From positions 29,475 to 93,474 of the forward strand of contig JAOSJP010000005.1 in NCBI GenBank assembly GCA_027494015.1: 64,000 nt of DNA, written 5' to 3'. Numbering within the stretch: the first letter of the stretch is position 1; each line of letters begins with the position of its first letter. Under the pieces are notes generated by a model. The model did no database searches. It was not told the DNA's origin and saw nothing but the letters and a program-made list of their open reading frames with translations. The DNA comes from Anaerolineae bacterium (GTDB lineage: Bacteria > Chloroflexota > Anaerolineae > Aggregatilineales > Aggregatilineaceae). Of this stretch, positions 26,192 through 35,558 are shown piece after piece. A program made the position numbers and the translations under genes.

Positions 26192-27193
26192 ATGACCACC
26201 ATCCGGGATGTAGCGGCTGAGGCGGGTGTCTCCATCGCCACCGTCTCGCGCGTGATCAACGGGACGGGCTATGCCAGCGAGGAAGCGCGCCGGCGCGTCC
26301 GCGCGGCGATGCGCAAGCTCGCCTACCACCCCAATGCCATCGCTCAGGGATTGCGCCGCCAGGCGACACACTCGGTCGGCGTCCTGCTCCCACGCATCAA
26401 CGAGCCGTATTTCAGCACGCTCGTCTTCGCCATCGAGAAGACGCTGTTCGCGCACGGCTTCCGCACGCTGTTCTGCAACACGGAGGAGAACAGCGCCAAA
26501 GAGGACAACTACGTGACCATGCTGCTCGGCCAGCAGGTGGACGCTGTCGTGTATTTCGTGGCCGCCGCAGACCGTCGCCCGCACGTCGAGCGGCTGATCG
26601 AGCGCAGCATCCCGGTCGTGCTGCTGGAACGCTCTCTGCCCGGCCTGCCCGTCAGCGAAGTGCGCGTCACCAACGAGCAGGGCGCCCGCGACGGCGTGCG
26701 CCACTTGCTGGACCTGGGTCACAGGCGCATTGCCGTGATCAGCGGCAGCCTGGAGATGATCCCGCACGACCGCGTGCGCGGGGCGCAGCGGGCGCTCGAC
26801 GAGGCGGGCGTGCAGGCGGAAGTGCGCATCATGGGCGGGCTGCCCGACTTCGAGACCGGGCACGCGGCGGCGTTGAGTCTGCTGCGCGGCGCAGACCGGC
26901 CCACCGCCCTCTTCGCCCTGACCGATTCGATTGCCGTCGGCGCGCTGCACGCCGCTGATGAGCTGGGCCTGCGCGCCCCCGCCGACGTGTCGGTGATGGG
27001 CTTCGACGACATCCCGCTGGCGTCGTTCATCATCCCGCCGCTGACGACCATCGCTCAGCCGATCTATGCCATTGGCGAGACGGCGGCAACCATCCTGCTC
27101 GCCCAGTTAGACGAGCCGCAGTCGCCGACGCAATCGGTGCTGCTGCCCACGTCGCTGGTCGTGCGCCGCTCGACGGCCTCGCCCGCGCGCTAG
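26192..27193 (+). CDS. LacI-family transcriptional regulator
   Basis: 333 residues. The HTH is at residues 2-26 (TTIRDVAAEAGVSIATVSRV), then a hinge (HPNAIAQGLRRQATHSVGVL) and an effector domain ending FDDIPLASFIIPPLTTIAQP. It is clearly paralogous to the regulator at 19010 but diverged. Its own promoter and the lack of the same palindrome suggest a different operator. It may regulate the adjacent sugar genes or a distant locus. The TAG stop overlaps the remnant gene on the other strand. Confidence 0.92.
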   Translation: MTTIRDVAAEAGVSIATVSRVINGTGYASEEARRRVRAAMRKLAYHPNAIAQGLRRQATHSVGVLLPRINEPYFSTLVFAIEKTLFAHGFRTLFCNTEENSAKEDNYVTMLLGQQVDAVVYFVAAADRRPHVERLIERSIPVVLLERSLPGLPVSEVRVTNEQGARDGVRHLLDLGHRRIAVISGSLEMIPHDRVRGAQRALDEAGVQAEVRIMGGLPDFETGHAAALSLLRGADRPTALFALTDSIAVGALHAADELGLRAPADVSVMGFDDIPLASFIIPPLTTIAQPIYAIGETAATILLAQLDEPQSPTQSVLLPTSLVVRRSTASPAR

Positions 27194-27452
27194 TCCCCGA
27201 ATTCCTCGTAGCCGAAGTACCAGTCTGGCGTTGTGCTCTCCGGCGGGGCGGTGCGCTTGCGCCAGTCGGCCCCGTGCTGCGCACAGACCTCGCCCAGTGT
27301 CCGCAATGCCCCGGCCCGAAGCCGTAGCCGGGATCGGCCAGCACTGCGCTGCACGCCGGCAGCACATGCTGCATGATGTCGCGCTTGAACGCGGGGAACT
27401 GCGCGTCCGTGATGGGCGACGGCGCGGCCTTGTTCAGGGCGTCGCGCAGCAC
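27190..27452 (-). pseudogene. Truncated, frameshifted ORF remnant
   Basis: Read leftwards, one frame gives RDALNKAAPSPITDAQFPAF ... PGYGFGPGHCG. A different frame continues TLGEVCAQHGADWRKRTAPP ... WYFGYEEFGD to a TAG at 27190. Adding one base near 27299 would join them into a coherent polar sequence. The 5' end disappears into the GTAGGGGCGCTGCTCTG repeat at about 27450-27475, as if the front of the gene was lost. No family is recognised. The frames could instead be fortuitous. Confidence 0.4.
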
Positions 27453-27583
27453 AGAGCAGCGCCCCTACCGCCCGCCAGGTTTTGCCCATATCCCCGCCAG
27501 TTGCCTATTGCAGCGCGGGGCGGCGGCTTTTATACTGGACGGTGCCATAGAGATGGTGGCGGGGCTGGGAAATCGCGTTGGAA

Positions 27584-28206
27584 ATGCTGATTCTGCTGGT
27601 CGTAGGGGTTGGCGCGCTGATCGCGTTCATGGCCGGGATCGCGCTGCTGGTGATCTATCTGCGCGCGGCCAGCCAGGCGGACGCGGGGCCGCGCCCGGCT
27701 GCGGGCGCGGGGGCCGTCCCCTGCCCGCGCTGCGGGGCGCCGAACCCGCCGGGAACTCCCGCCTGCGGGCAATGCGGGCAGCCGCTCGGCCCTGCGCTGC
27801 CGCTCCGTCCGGCGGGGCCGCCGCCGCCGCACGCCGGAATGCCGCGCCCCATGCCGCGCCCCTCCGTGTCCCCGATCATGACGCAAGGCCCCGCTCCACG
27901 CCCGGCGACCATGCCGCGCGCCTGGCTGGAAGGCAGCAGCGAGGCGCTGGCTGCCCAACGGGCCTGGCTGGACAACCCCGACACGCTGGTTGGGCGCTCG
28001 ACCGCCTGCGACATTCAGATTTTCGACCCCAAAGTGTCGCGCAAGCATTTCCTGATTCGCTACGGCAGGGGGCGTTCTACCTGCAGGATCAGCACAGCTC
28101 GCACGGCACGCTGATCAACGGCGAGCGCGTCATGGCTCAACGCCTGCGCAATGGCGACCGCATCACCATCGGCGACACGGCGCTGATCTTCCACGTGGAG
28201 ACTTGA
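27584..28206 (+). pseudogene. FHA-domain membrane protein with a one-base frameshift
   Basis: It starts MLILLVVGVGALIAFMAGIA (one membrane segment; a TTG two codons earlier is an alternative). A zinc ribbon follows (CPRCGAPNPPGTPACGQCG), then a Pro-rich linker and an FHA domain: TLVGRSTACDIQIFDPKVSR, then KHFLIRYG. The frame then breaks near 28064, and FYLQDQHSSHGTLINGERV continues in another frame to the TGA at 28204-28206. One missing G in TACGGCAGGGGG would restore Y-G-Q-G-A-F-Y, so this is probably an indel error or a recent mutation. FHA domains bind phosphothreonine. The gene sits 375 bp from a PP2C/FHA pair. Confidence 0.8.
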
Positions 28207-28580
28207 GCGCGGGCAGTCGGCGGTGATCAGTGATCGGTTGTCAGTGATCGGTTGTCAGTGATCAGTCTTCAGTTGTCAGAGCGTGGTCGGTAAGCTGTTC
28301 TTGTCCCCTCATCCCCGGCCCCTTCTCCCTCCAGGGGTGCTGTACATTATCCACATCTTCGGCTGCACCTGTCCCCCATCCCCGGCCCTTCCCCACAAGG
28401 AGGGAAGGGAGAAAGGCGGCGAGCCTGCTCCCCTTCCCTCCGTGCAGCGCGGGGAAAGGGGCTGGGGGATGGGGGTATTTGTGGGTAACGCATAGCCAGG
28501 AGAAGAGGGGAGCAGGACAGCCGATGGCTGATCACCAACTGATCACTGACAACTGATCACTGAAGACTCCTCCCACCGCC
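28207..28580. repeat. Heptamer-type short repeats and CCCCATCCCC-type repeat
   Basis: About 28227-28280 and 28536-28566 hold degenerate iterations of GTGATCAGT and GTTGTCAGT-like words. The same kind of sequence occurs at 49795-49958 and 58970-59160. Between them (about 28308-28480) is a GC-rich block, CCCCATCCCCGGCCCTTCCC ... GGGAAAGGGGCTGGGGGATG, forming a long imperfect inverted repeat. No gene is seen. Confidence 0.75.
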
Positions 28581-30410
28581 CTACGGAATCCCCAGCAGCA
28601 CCTGGGCCACCCAGCCGGCACGCCCATCCTGAAACTCAACTTCCCACCACCAGTGCTCGCCTGCCGGAATCGGCCCCTGGACAATTGTCCCGATCTCCCC
28701 CTCAGACGCGCTGCCGGAGTCGCACGCCAGCACATCAGGAATACGACAGAGGTTCAGATCGGTCTTGAGCGCGACCATGGTGCCCACCTCCCATGTCTCC
28801 ACGCCGTAGGAGATAGACGGGCGCGTGGTGGACGTGGGCGTGAGCGGCGGCGCAGCGGGAGTGCCCGGCGTGCCAGATTGCGTGGGGCGTGGGGTAGCGG
28901 TCTCGGCGGGCGTGCGCGTCGGCGCGGGCGCACCTTCTGCGCCCGGCGGGGGCACGTCGAGCGGCTGCGCCTCGGCAGGCAGTGGGTCCCCGGCCTCATT
29001 CACCACGACGATGCGCGCGTGCAGGCTCGGCCCGTTGGCCCAGCGTATCTCCTCGCCCAGGTTGTCAATCACCTGATACCACGGCCCGGCGTCCGCCTGG
29101 CGATTCACACTGGACACGCGATAGTTGCTGCCCGGCTCCAGATCGGTCAGGCGCTCGGCGCGCAGGCTCGGCGCGTCGAAGGCTGGGATGGGATCGCCGG
29201 GGAGCACCTTGAACCACAGACCCGCCTCCATCTGCGGGCCGCTGGTTGGCACGGGCGTGGGCGGGGTGAGCGTCAGCCGGGCCGCTTCTGCAGAAGTCGC
29301 AGCCAGGGCTGCTTCGTTCGTCGCCTGGGCAATTGCCTGGGCCGTCCTCTGCTGTCCGACCGTCACGGTCTGCGTCAGCACCGCCGGCGGGATGGGCGTC
29401 GCTTTAGGTGTGGTTTTCTCGTCGCCACCCAGGCTGGAAATCGCCAGCATGAGCAGCACGAACAGCACCAGCGCCACTGCCATGCTCGCGCCAGTCAGAA
29501 CTGTGTTGCCGCGCAGCAGCCGGTACACAGCGCTCAACAGGCTGGCAGCGGCCTGCGCGCTGGACGCCCAGCCGCCGGACGCAGAGGTCTCAGCCGAGCG
29601 CGCCCGTTCCGAGCGGCGCGGCACCCCCCACGCCTCCATCGGGTCGGGGATACGCGGCAGACTCGCCAGATCGTCATCCTGGCTCAGGCACAACACGATC
29701 ACTGAGACATCGCTGGTGCCATTGCGCTCGTTGGCCAGGGCCACCAGTGTCTCGGCTGCCTGTTCCGCAGGCAGATCGATCACGGTCTGCGCCATCTCTG
29801 GCGGCGTGACGTAGCGCGCCAGACTGTCGCTGCACAGCAGGACCGTATCGCCGGCCCGCACGCGCCCGGTGATGATGTCCACCTGCGCCGAGTGGCTGAC
29901 GCCCAGCGCCAACACCGGCTCGCCCTCCTCGCCGAGAGCGCCCTCGCTGAGCAGCTCTCGCGTCGGGAGTTCGGGCGTCAGGCGGCGCGGCTCGCCATCG
30001 CGGACGAGATAAACCGGGCTGTCGCCAACCGTGCCCAGGATCAGATCGTGCCCGCGTATCACCGCGCCGATCACCGTCGCGGCCATCTCCGCGTTGCTCT
30101 CCTGCGACTCGGCGTAGATGACGTTGTTCGCCTCGGCGATGGCGCGCGCCAGGCGTTCGGGGGGCGCGCCCTGCTCCTGCTCGTAGTAGCTGCTGAGGAT
30201 GGTGCTGACGGCATACTGGCTGGCCAGGTCGCTGCGCGCCAGCGATTCGTCAGCATCGGCCAGCACGAACAACTGCCCCAGGCGGCCCAGTACAACCGGG
30301 TCTTCGGGGATCAGGTGCCCGATCGCGTCCTGGTTCTGCTCGCGCTGTTTCCCTACGTCCGTGTGCATGGCCACGCTGACCACCAGCGGCGCGGCGCTCG
30401 GTTGACTCAT
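28581..30410 (-). CDS. PP2C-family protein phosphatase with membrane anchor and external domain
   Basis: 609 residues. The N-terminal PP2C domain (1-250) shows REQNQDAIG, VGDSPVYLVRDGEPRRLTPE, LLCSDSLARYV and GTSDVSVIVL. The usual DGMGG loop is replaced by LADADESLARSDLAS, and Gly residues next to the metal Asp residues are altered, so metal binding should be checked. One membrane helix follows (about 315-340, MAVALVLFVLLMLAISSL), then a Pro/Thr linker. Two SH3b-like segments form the external part (WFKVLPGDPIPAFDAPSLRA and, after a second linker, the last 70 residues). It probably dephosphorylates Ser/Thr-kinase targets and senses something outside. It lies 12 bp downstream of the FHA gene. 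Confidence 0.85.
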   Translation of the reverse strand: MSQPSAAPLVVSVAMHTDVGKQREQNQDAIGHLIPEDPVVLGRLGQLFVLADADESLARSDLASQYAVSTILSSYYEQEQGAPPERLARAIAEANNVIYAESQESNAEMAATVIGAVIRGHDLILGTVGDSPVYLVRDGEPRRLTPELPTRELLSEGALGEEGEPVLALGVSHSAQVDIITGRVRAGDTVLLCSDSLARYVTPPEMAQTVIDLPAEQAAETLVALANERNGTSDVSVIVLCLSQDDDLASLPRIPDPMEAWGVPRRSERARSAETSASGGWASSAQAAASLLSAVYRLLRGNTVLTGASMAVALVLFVLLMLAISSLGGDEKTTPKATPIPPAVLTQTVTVGQQRTAQAIAQATNEAALAATSAEAARLTLTPPTPVPTSGPQMEAGLWFKVLPGDPIPAFDAPSLRAERLTDLEPGSNYRVSSVNRQADAGPWYQVIDNLGEEIRWANGPSLHARIVVVNEAGDPLPAEAQPLDVPPPGAEGAPAPTRTPAETATPRPTQSGTPGTPAAPPLTPTSTTRPSISYGVETWEVGTMVALKTDLNLCRIPDVLACDSGSASEGEIGTIVQGPIPAGEHWWWEVEFQDGRAGWVAQVLLGIP

Positions 30411-30422
30411 AGGCTGTGCACC

Positions 30423-31040
30423 TCAGTCTGGCAACAACTTGAAAACGAACAATGTCTCGCCAAGCCGAATCTCGTCGTTTTCGCGCAGGGGCGTCGCGCC
30501 CCGGATTTCCTGCCCGTTGATGAACACGGGATTCGTCGTCCCGAACGGCCATAGATGAAAGACGGGCGTGCCCTCCAGATCGTCGTGCGGTGGCTCCAGC
30601 GTGACGCGGGCGTGCTGGCGCGACAGGCGCGGATCGCCCCAGCGCACATCGCCCTCGCGCCCGATGATCTGGTTCGCCCGCACAGGCACGATCTCGCCGC
30701 GCCGCGCCGGCGGCGACTTGACAACCAGCCAGCCAAGCGGGGCCGGCGGCGCTTCTGGCTGAAGTGCGGCCTCTGCGGGTGTAGCTCCCCCTTCCCCGGC
30801 CTCTTCGCGGGGAAGCGCTTCGGTGGGCGCGGGAGCCTCATCCGGCAGCGGAGCGGCGCGCTGGATCACGTTGGTGCGCTCGCCCTCAGCAGGAACGGGC
30901 GGCTGGAGGGATGGCTGGGCGGTCCCCGCCGGGGGACCATAGGCGCGGCGCTGCGCCTCTTCCAACGCGCAGTAGGGGCACGTCTGGTTGGGCGGGTCGA
31001 AAGGGCCATGCCGGGCGCAAAAACCCCCACCAGCAGCCAT
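30423..31040 (-). CDS. FHA-domain protein with N-terminal zinc-ribbon-like motif
   Basis: 205 residues from the ATG at 31040; an ATG four codons upstream is an alternative. The N-terminus FCARHGPFDPPNQTCPYC supplies Cys/His ligands of a small zinc site. A Pro/Glu/Ala-rich linker follows, then a C-terminal FHA domain (about 105-205, NQIIGREGDVRWGDPRLSRQ, then HARVTLEP, and NPVFINGQEIRGATPLREND). The GR..SR.H core residues needed for phosphothreonine binding are present. The gene is directly upstream of the PP2C gene, which links it to Ser/Thr phospho-signalling. No Ser/Thr kinase gene is seen in the window. Confidence 0.85.
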   Translation of the reverse strand: MAAGGGFCARHGPFDPPNQTCPYCALEEAQRRAYGPPAGTAQPSLQPPVPAEGERTNVIQRAAPLPDEAPAPTEALPREEAGEGGATPAEAALQPEAPPAPLGWLVVKSPPARRGEIVPVRANQIIGREGDVRWGDPRLSRQHARVTLEPPHDDLEGTPVFHLWPFGTTNPVFINGQEIRGATPLRENDEIRLGETLFVFKLLPD

Positions 31041-31578
31041 CACGCAACTCATCCTCTCCGTTCGCCATCTGGCTCTCATTCTAGCACGGCATGGGCAAAG
31101 CGAAAACACGCTGCCTTTGGGTAGTGTATAAGTCGGTTGAAACTCGTCACACAGGGGCCCATCCCGGCCCTTCCCCACGAGGGGGAAGGGGGAAGAGGGT
31201 GAGCCTGCTCCCCTCCCTCCGCGCAGGCGGGGGAAGGGGTTGGGGGATGGGGGCACAAGCAGCCAGTACCCACGCCATTTCAACTGAGTTCGACACACTA
31301 CCCTTGTGAGAGCAGAGCATACGCAGAGAGCAGAGAGCACAGAGAGGCGGAGAAAAGCGGTGAGCCTGCTCCCCTCCCTCCGGAGGGGGGAAGGGGCTGG
31401 GGATGGGGGGGGGAGGGGGGGAGGGGAGGGGAAGGACAACACGCACGTTGATGCGATTACCCTGCGTCATATCCTTCTCGCCCTCGACGCGCGCGCCCGG
31501 CTGCGCTATGATCCGCGCGGCTTTTCGCCAACCGCCATCATCACAAGCAGCCCCATGAGTGGAAGGCAGCCAACCCGC
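31041..31578. repeat. Intergenic GC-rich hairpin repeats
   Basis: Two blocks of the CCCATCCCGGCCCTTCCCC type (about 31156-31252 and 31366-31428) are separated by the AGAGCAGAGCATACGCAGAG stretch. The second block ends AACACGCACGTTGATGCG followed by ATTACCCTG, a family C terminus. Nothing coding is supported; the open frame running in from about 31306 toward rimO consists of repeat sequence. Confidence 0.65.
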
Positions 31579-33015
31579 ATGTCCAGACGCCGCGATACCT
31601 ACTACCTGCTCAGCCTCGGCTGTGCCAAGAACACCGTCGACTCCGAGTCAATGGCGGCGCTGCTCGATGAGGCCGGACTGCGCAGCACCACCGCGCCCGA
31701 CCGCGCCGCAGTGCTGATCGTCAACACATGCGGGTTCATCGCCCCCGCCCGCGAAGAATCGGTCGCGGCGCTGCGCGATCTGGCCGCCCACAAGCGGCCC
31801 AGCCAACTGCTCATCGCCGCCGGATGCCTGTCCCAGCGGAGCGGGCACGACCTGGCCCGCCAGGTGCCGGGGCTGGATGGGGTGATCGGCACGCGGCGCT
31901 GGATGGACATCGTGGACCTGCTGCACCGGCTGCGCGAGCGCAAACACCCGCAGCCGCTCTACCACCTGCCCGACGAAGCGCGCACCGTCGGCGCGGACGA
32001 GCGCGGGATCAGCCGCACAGCCGTGCAGGGGGCCAGCGCCTACCTCAAGATTGCCGACGGCTGCCGTCGCCCGTGCGCTTTCTGCGCCATCCCCGCCATC
32101 AAGGGGACTGCCGTCAGCCGGCCCGCCGGGCGCATCGTCGCCGAGGCGCGCGCCCTGCGCGACCAGGGCGTGCAAGAGCTGATCCTGATCGCCCAGGACA
32201 CGACCGACTACGGCCACGACCTGGGCCTGCGCGACGGGCTGGCCCACCTGCTGGAGCAGCTCATCGCCGCCGTGCCAGACCTGCCCTGGCTGCGCCTCAT
32301 GTACGCCTATCCCGGCTGCGTCACCGACCGGCTGATTGACACGATGGCCGCTCACCCGCAGATTGTCCCCTATCTGGACATCCCCCTGCAGCACGCCGAC
32401 CGCCGCACTCTGCTGCGCATGCGCCGCCCGGCGGATGTGGACTGGGTGCGCGCCACCGTCGCCAGGATGCGCACCGCCCTGCCCGACCTGGCGATCCGCA
32501 CCACATTCATCGTCGGCTACCCCGGCGAGACGGACGACGAGTTCGAGACGCTGCTGCGCTTCGTCGAGGAGATGCGCTTCGACCGCGTGGGCTGCTTCAC
32601 CTACAGCTACGAGCCGGGCACGCCGTCCGCCGACTTGCCCGACCAGGTGGACGAAGACATCAGGAGCGCCCGCCGCGACCTGCTGATGAGCGTTCAGCAG
32701 CCGATCAGCCTGGCCCGCAACCAGGCGCTGGTCGGGCGGACGCTTGACGTGCTGGTGGAAGGTCACGCCGAGGCAACTGACGAGGATGGATCGCCCACCG
32801 GCCAGACGATCACTCTGGCTCGTTCCTACCGCGACGCGCCGGAAATTGACGGCTATGTGCTGGTGGAGGGCGAGCTTGCGGCAGGGAAAATCGTGCCCGT
32901 GCGCGTGACGGGAGCGCTGGTCTACGACCTGCTGGCCACGCCGAACCTGGTACCGCAGCAGGTCATCGCGCCGGGGATGGTCATCGGGCCAGGCGGCCCC
33001 CCAGGAATTGTCTGA
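31579..33015 (+). CDS. rimO: Ribosomal protein S12 methylthiotransferase (RimO)
   Basis: 478 residues. The N-terminal MTTase domain starts YYLLSLGCAKNTVDSES (Cys15), the RimO rather than MiaB signature; Cys51 (IVNTCGFI) and Cys83 (AGCLSQR) complete the first 4Fe-4S site. The radical SAM cluster is GCRRPCAFCAIP (Cys162, 166, 169). A C-terminal TRAM-like domain follows (about 405-478). The enzyme methylthiolates an Asp of ribosomal protein S12. ATG at 31579 is the likely start; another in-frame ATG lies at 31555. The stop TGA (33013-33015) lies in GTCTGAGAAGT, resembling the end of the family D repeat. Confidence 0.93.
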   Translation: MSRRRDTYYLLSLGCAKNTVDSESMAALLDEAGLRSTTAPDRAAVLIVNTCGFIAPAREESVAALRDLAAHKRPSQLLIAAGCLSQRSGHDLARQVPGLDGVIGTRRWMDIVDLLHRLRERKHPQPLYHLPDEARTVGADERGISRTAVQGASAYLKIADGCRRPCAFCAIPAIKGTAVSRPAGRIVAEARALRDQGVQELILIAQDTTDYGHDLGLRDGLAHLLEQLIAAVPDLPWLRLMYAYPGCVTDRLIDTMAAHPQIVPYLDIPLQHADRRTLLRMRRPADVDWVRATVARMRTALPDLAIRTTFIVGYPGETDDEFETLLRFVEEMRFDRVGCFTYSYEPGTPSADLPDQVDEDIRSARRDLLMSVQQPISLARNQALVGRTLDVLVEGHAEATDEDGSPTGQTITLARSYRDAPEIDGYVLVEGELAAGKIVPVRVTGALVYDLLATPNLVPQQVIAPGMVIGPGGPPGIV

Positions 33016-33420
33016 GAAGTTATTTTCCCCACCCTAAGCCCCCCTCACAAGGGGAAGGGGCGAGAGTGTCAGGCGCTTTTCAACCCTATCCCCGACCCTT
33101 CCCCGAAGCGGAGCCGCTCTCCCCGCCAGCGGGGAGGGACTACGGGGTGAGGTCAGGGCGTTACCATGCGCCGTGCCCTGCACGCTACGCCGAGCATGCG
33201 GAGTTCATAACACGCTCTAGAGCACGTCATTTTCCCTTCCCCCCTCGTGATACCGTTGGCGAACTAAGCACGCGCTGGTTTCGTAGGAGCGCTGCTCTGC
33301 TGCGCCCCCGTAGGGGCGTATTGCAATACGCCTACGGAAGCATTTCGCCAACAGTATCCCTCGTGGAAAAGAGTCAGGGATGGGGGGCAAAAGCCGATAC
33401 GGGACTCCTCAGCGACCCTC
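33016..33420. repeat. Cluster of partial repeats
   Basis: This 405-bp gap holds a CCCTAAGCCCCCCTCACAAG and CCTATCCCCGACCCTTCCCC block. It has a solitary family B end (GTTCATAACACGCTCTAGAG, near 33202). An element at about 33248-33355 is bounded by GATACCGTTGGCGAA and TTCGCCAACAGTATC inverted ends, with a GTAGGGGCGTATTGC plus AATACGCCTAC hairpin inside. No gene is seen. Confidence 0.65.
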
Positions 33421-35238
33421 CTACGCTGATGCAGTTGGCGCAGAGACGGGTTGTGCCGCCCCCTCGACCGGGGCGGGGACGGCAGGCAGCGTGAACCAGA
33501 ACGTGCTGCCCGCCTCCACTTCGCTCTCGACGCCAAGCGTGCCGTTCAGCTTGCGCACGATGCGCTGGGCGATGGTCAGCCCCATGCCGAAGCCCTCGAC
33601 GTCCACCTGCTTGAGGCGGGTCAGCGGCGCGAACAGCCGCTCCTGATCGTGCGGCGAAATGCCGACCCCGTTGTCCTGCACTTCGTAGCGCACCACGTCA
33701 CCTTCTGGCAGCCGGTTGCCGCGCACGATGACGCGGGGGGCGGGGTTGTCGGGAGCCATGTATTTGATCGCGTTATCAATCAGGATGGCGAAGACTTCTT
33801 CCACCCAGGGACCGTAAGCCAGCGCCGGGGGCAGGTCGGGGTCCACGGTCACCCGCACGCTGCGCCCGGCGATCACCATTTGCAGCCGGTCTACCGCGGC
33901 GCAGGCATGAAGCGTCATGTCCACCGGGCCGACCATCTGCGCGGTCTCGTGCAGTTGGGCGAACATCAGCAGGCTGGTGATCATGCCGCTCATGGTCAGC
34001 GCCGTTCGCTCGATGATCTGGGCCATCTCGTAGATGCTCGGCTGAGTGGCGCGATCCACATCGGACGCGATCAGGCCCGCGTAGCCCAGCACCAGGCCCA
34101 GCGGAGTCTTGAGGTTGTGGGCGACGGTGTGGCTGAACGAGTCCAGCTCGGCATTGCGCAGCTCCATTTCGCTGGCATAGTGCCGGACCAATTCCTCGGA
34201 CTTGCGCCGCTCAGTGATGTCGTGCAGCACGACCAGCCGCCCGTGATCGCGATCATCCCCATTGCGCAGCGGCGACACCCGCACATCATACCAGCGCGAC
34301 TCGCCGCTCTCACAAACCGTCAGCGCGCAAGGCTTCGCTGTGGACTCCGGCCCGCCGGCGAGCGACATAACCAGTGGGCCAAGCGCCTGCGCCGCCGGCT
34401 TGCCAACTGCGTGTTCCTCGGCGCAGCCCAGCACGCGCTCTGCCGCCGCGTTGAGGTCTACCACACGGTCAAGCCTGTCGAGCACGATCATCGGATCGTC
34501 CATCGTTTCGATCAGCATGTCGCGCGCGATAGGCACCACGTCCAGCAGCTTGAGCCGGAACAGGCCGCCGGCCAGGGCCAGGCTGCTCAGCGAGAAGGCA
34601 AACGGCGTGGGGTCAATGGGGCCGAACGGCTCGATGCCGGAGATATACAGAGCATTGCTGATCAGCGGTATGAACAGTCCGCTGAGCATCAATCGCCCCT
34701 GCCAGCGGTACAGCCCCCGGCCCGCGCGCAGCATGACACCCGACAGCAGCCAGGCACCCACCAGAAACATGCCGTAGGCCAGCAGCGCATGAACCCAGAA
34801 AGCCACGCCACTGGCGCCGTATACCGTCAGAAAATCGCCTCTCTCGTCCATGCGAATGTCGTGCCACATCAAGCCGTGCGATTCGGTCGTCCACATCAGG
34901 GTTGTGAACACGAGCGGAAACAGGGCCAGCAGCGCGCACACAGGCCGGGTCAGCCAGCGCGTACGCCCGGTGTACGTCAGGGCAAAGACCAGCCACAGCG
35001 GGGAAATGCTGGTCACTCCCACGTATTTGACCCGCGCCCAGAGGAACTGCGTCTTCAGGTCGGCGCCCGCCAGTTGCAGCGCGTAGGTGAACGACCAGAA
35101 AGCCACCGCCAGGATCAACAGGGCCAGCGGCGCAGCGCCATTGGCCGAGCGTCGCTGCCAGACCAACGTCGCCAGGGCCAGGAACAGCAGGGTCAATCCT
35201 AGCAGCGGCAGCGTATAAGGTGTGTGTTGCCAATCCAT
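33421..35238 (-). CDS. Sensor histidine kinase with 7TM sensor and PAS domain
   Basis: 605 residues from the ATG at 35238. An N-terminal seven-helix membrane domain (about 1-230; LLFLALATLVWQRRSANGA and related) resembles the HisKA_7TM sensor. It is followed by a PAS domain (about 240-345, MDDPMIVLDRLDRVVDLNAA) and a dimerisation domain with SFSHTVAHNLKTPLG (phosphoacceptor His near 374). The ATPase domain has ILIDNAIKY, DNGVGISPHDQERLF and GFGMGLTIAQRIV. It is an inner-membrane kinase. No response regulator is adjacent, so its partner is encoded elsewhere. A TATAAT on the minus strand at 35343-35348 could serve its promoter. Confidence 0.92.
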   Translation of the reverse strand: MDWQHTPYTLPLLGLTLLFLALATLVWQRRSANGAAPLALLILAVAFWSFTYALQLAGADLKTQFLWARVKYVGVTSISPLWLVFALTYTGRTRWLTRPVCALLALFPLVFTTLMWTTESHGLMWHDIRMDERGDFLTVYGASGVAFWVHALLAYGMFLVGAWLLSGVMLRAGRGLYRWQGRLMLSGLFIPLISNALYISGIEPFGPIDPTPFAFSLSSLALAGGLFRLKLLDVVPIARDMLIETMDDPMIVLDRLDRVVDLNAAAERVLGCAEEHAVGKPAAQALGPLVMSLAGGPESTAKPCALTVCESGESRWYDVRVSPLRNGDDRDHGRLVVLHDITERRKSEELVRHYASEMELRNAELDSFSHTVAHNLKTPLGLVLGYAGLIASDVDRATQPSIYEMAQIIERTALTMSGMITSLLMFAQLHETAQMVGPVDMTLHACAAVDRLQMVIAGRSVRVTVDPDLPPALAYGPWVEEVFAILIDNAIKYMAPDNPAPRVIVRGNRLPEGDVVRYEVQDNGVGISPHDQERLFAPLTRLKQVDVEGFGMGLTIAQRIVRKLNGTLGVESEVEAGSTFWFTLPAVPAPVEGAAQPVSAPTASA

Positions 35239-35558
35239 GATAGTCCCCACCAGTCAGGCCCAATGGACTCGCTGCGCTGCCCGTCTCTCTCATGGCAGGC
35301 AGCTAACCCCCAACCGGACGCTTTCGCCCGGCGACTAGCTTTATTATATCTCAATCTTTGATTGATTCTGGACTATAAGGGGGGCAGACGGAAATATCCA
35401 TAAGAAATTCACGAACTGCCGCTCGGAGAATGCGGGGGATCAGGGGCGAGAGGGCGCTGCGAGTCTGGAGTTTGGAGCGGCGGTGAGAGCAGCCAGGCAC
35501 GACTCCAGACTCTGCGCTCAAAGTCCTTTACGGCAGACTGGGGGTCCGACTCTGCGCC
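35239..35558. other. Intergenic region with AT-rich promoter-like segment
   Basis: A 320-bp gap. The part at about 35335-35385 is AT-rich, unlike its surroundings, and carries TATAAT on the minus strand (35343-35348) 105 bp upstream of the kinase gene. GGAGTTTGG and GACTCCAGACTCTGCG words in 35461-35550 form short inverted repeats. No gene is seen. Confidence 0.5.
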
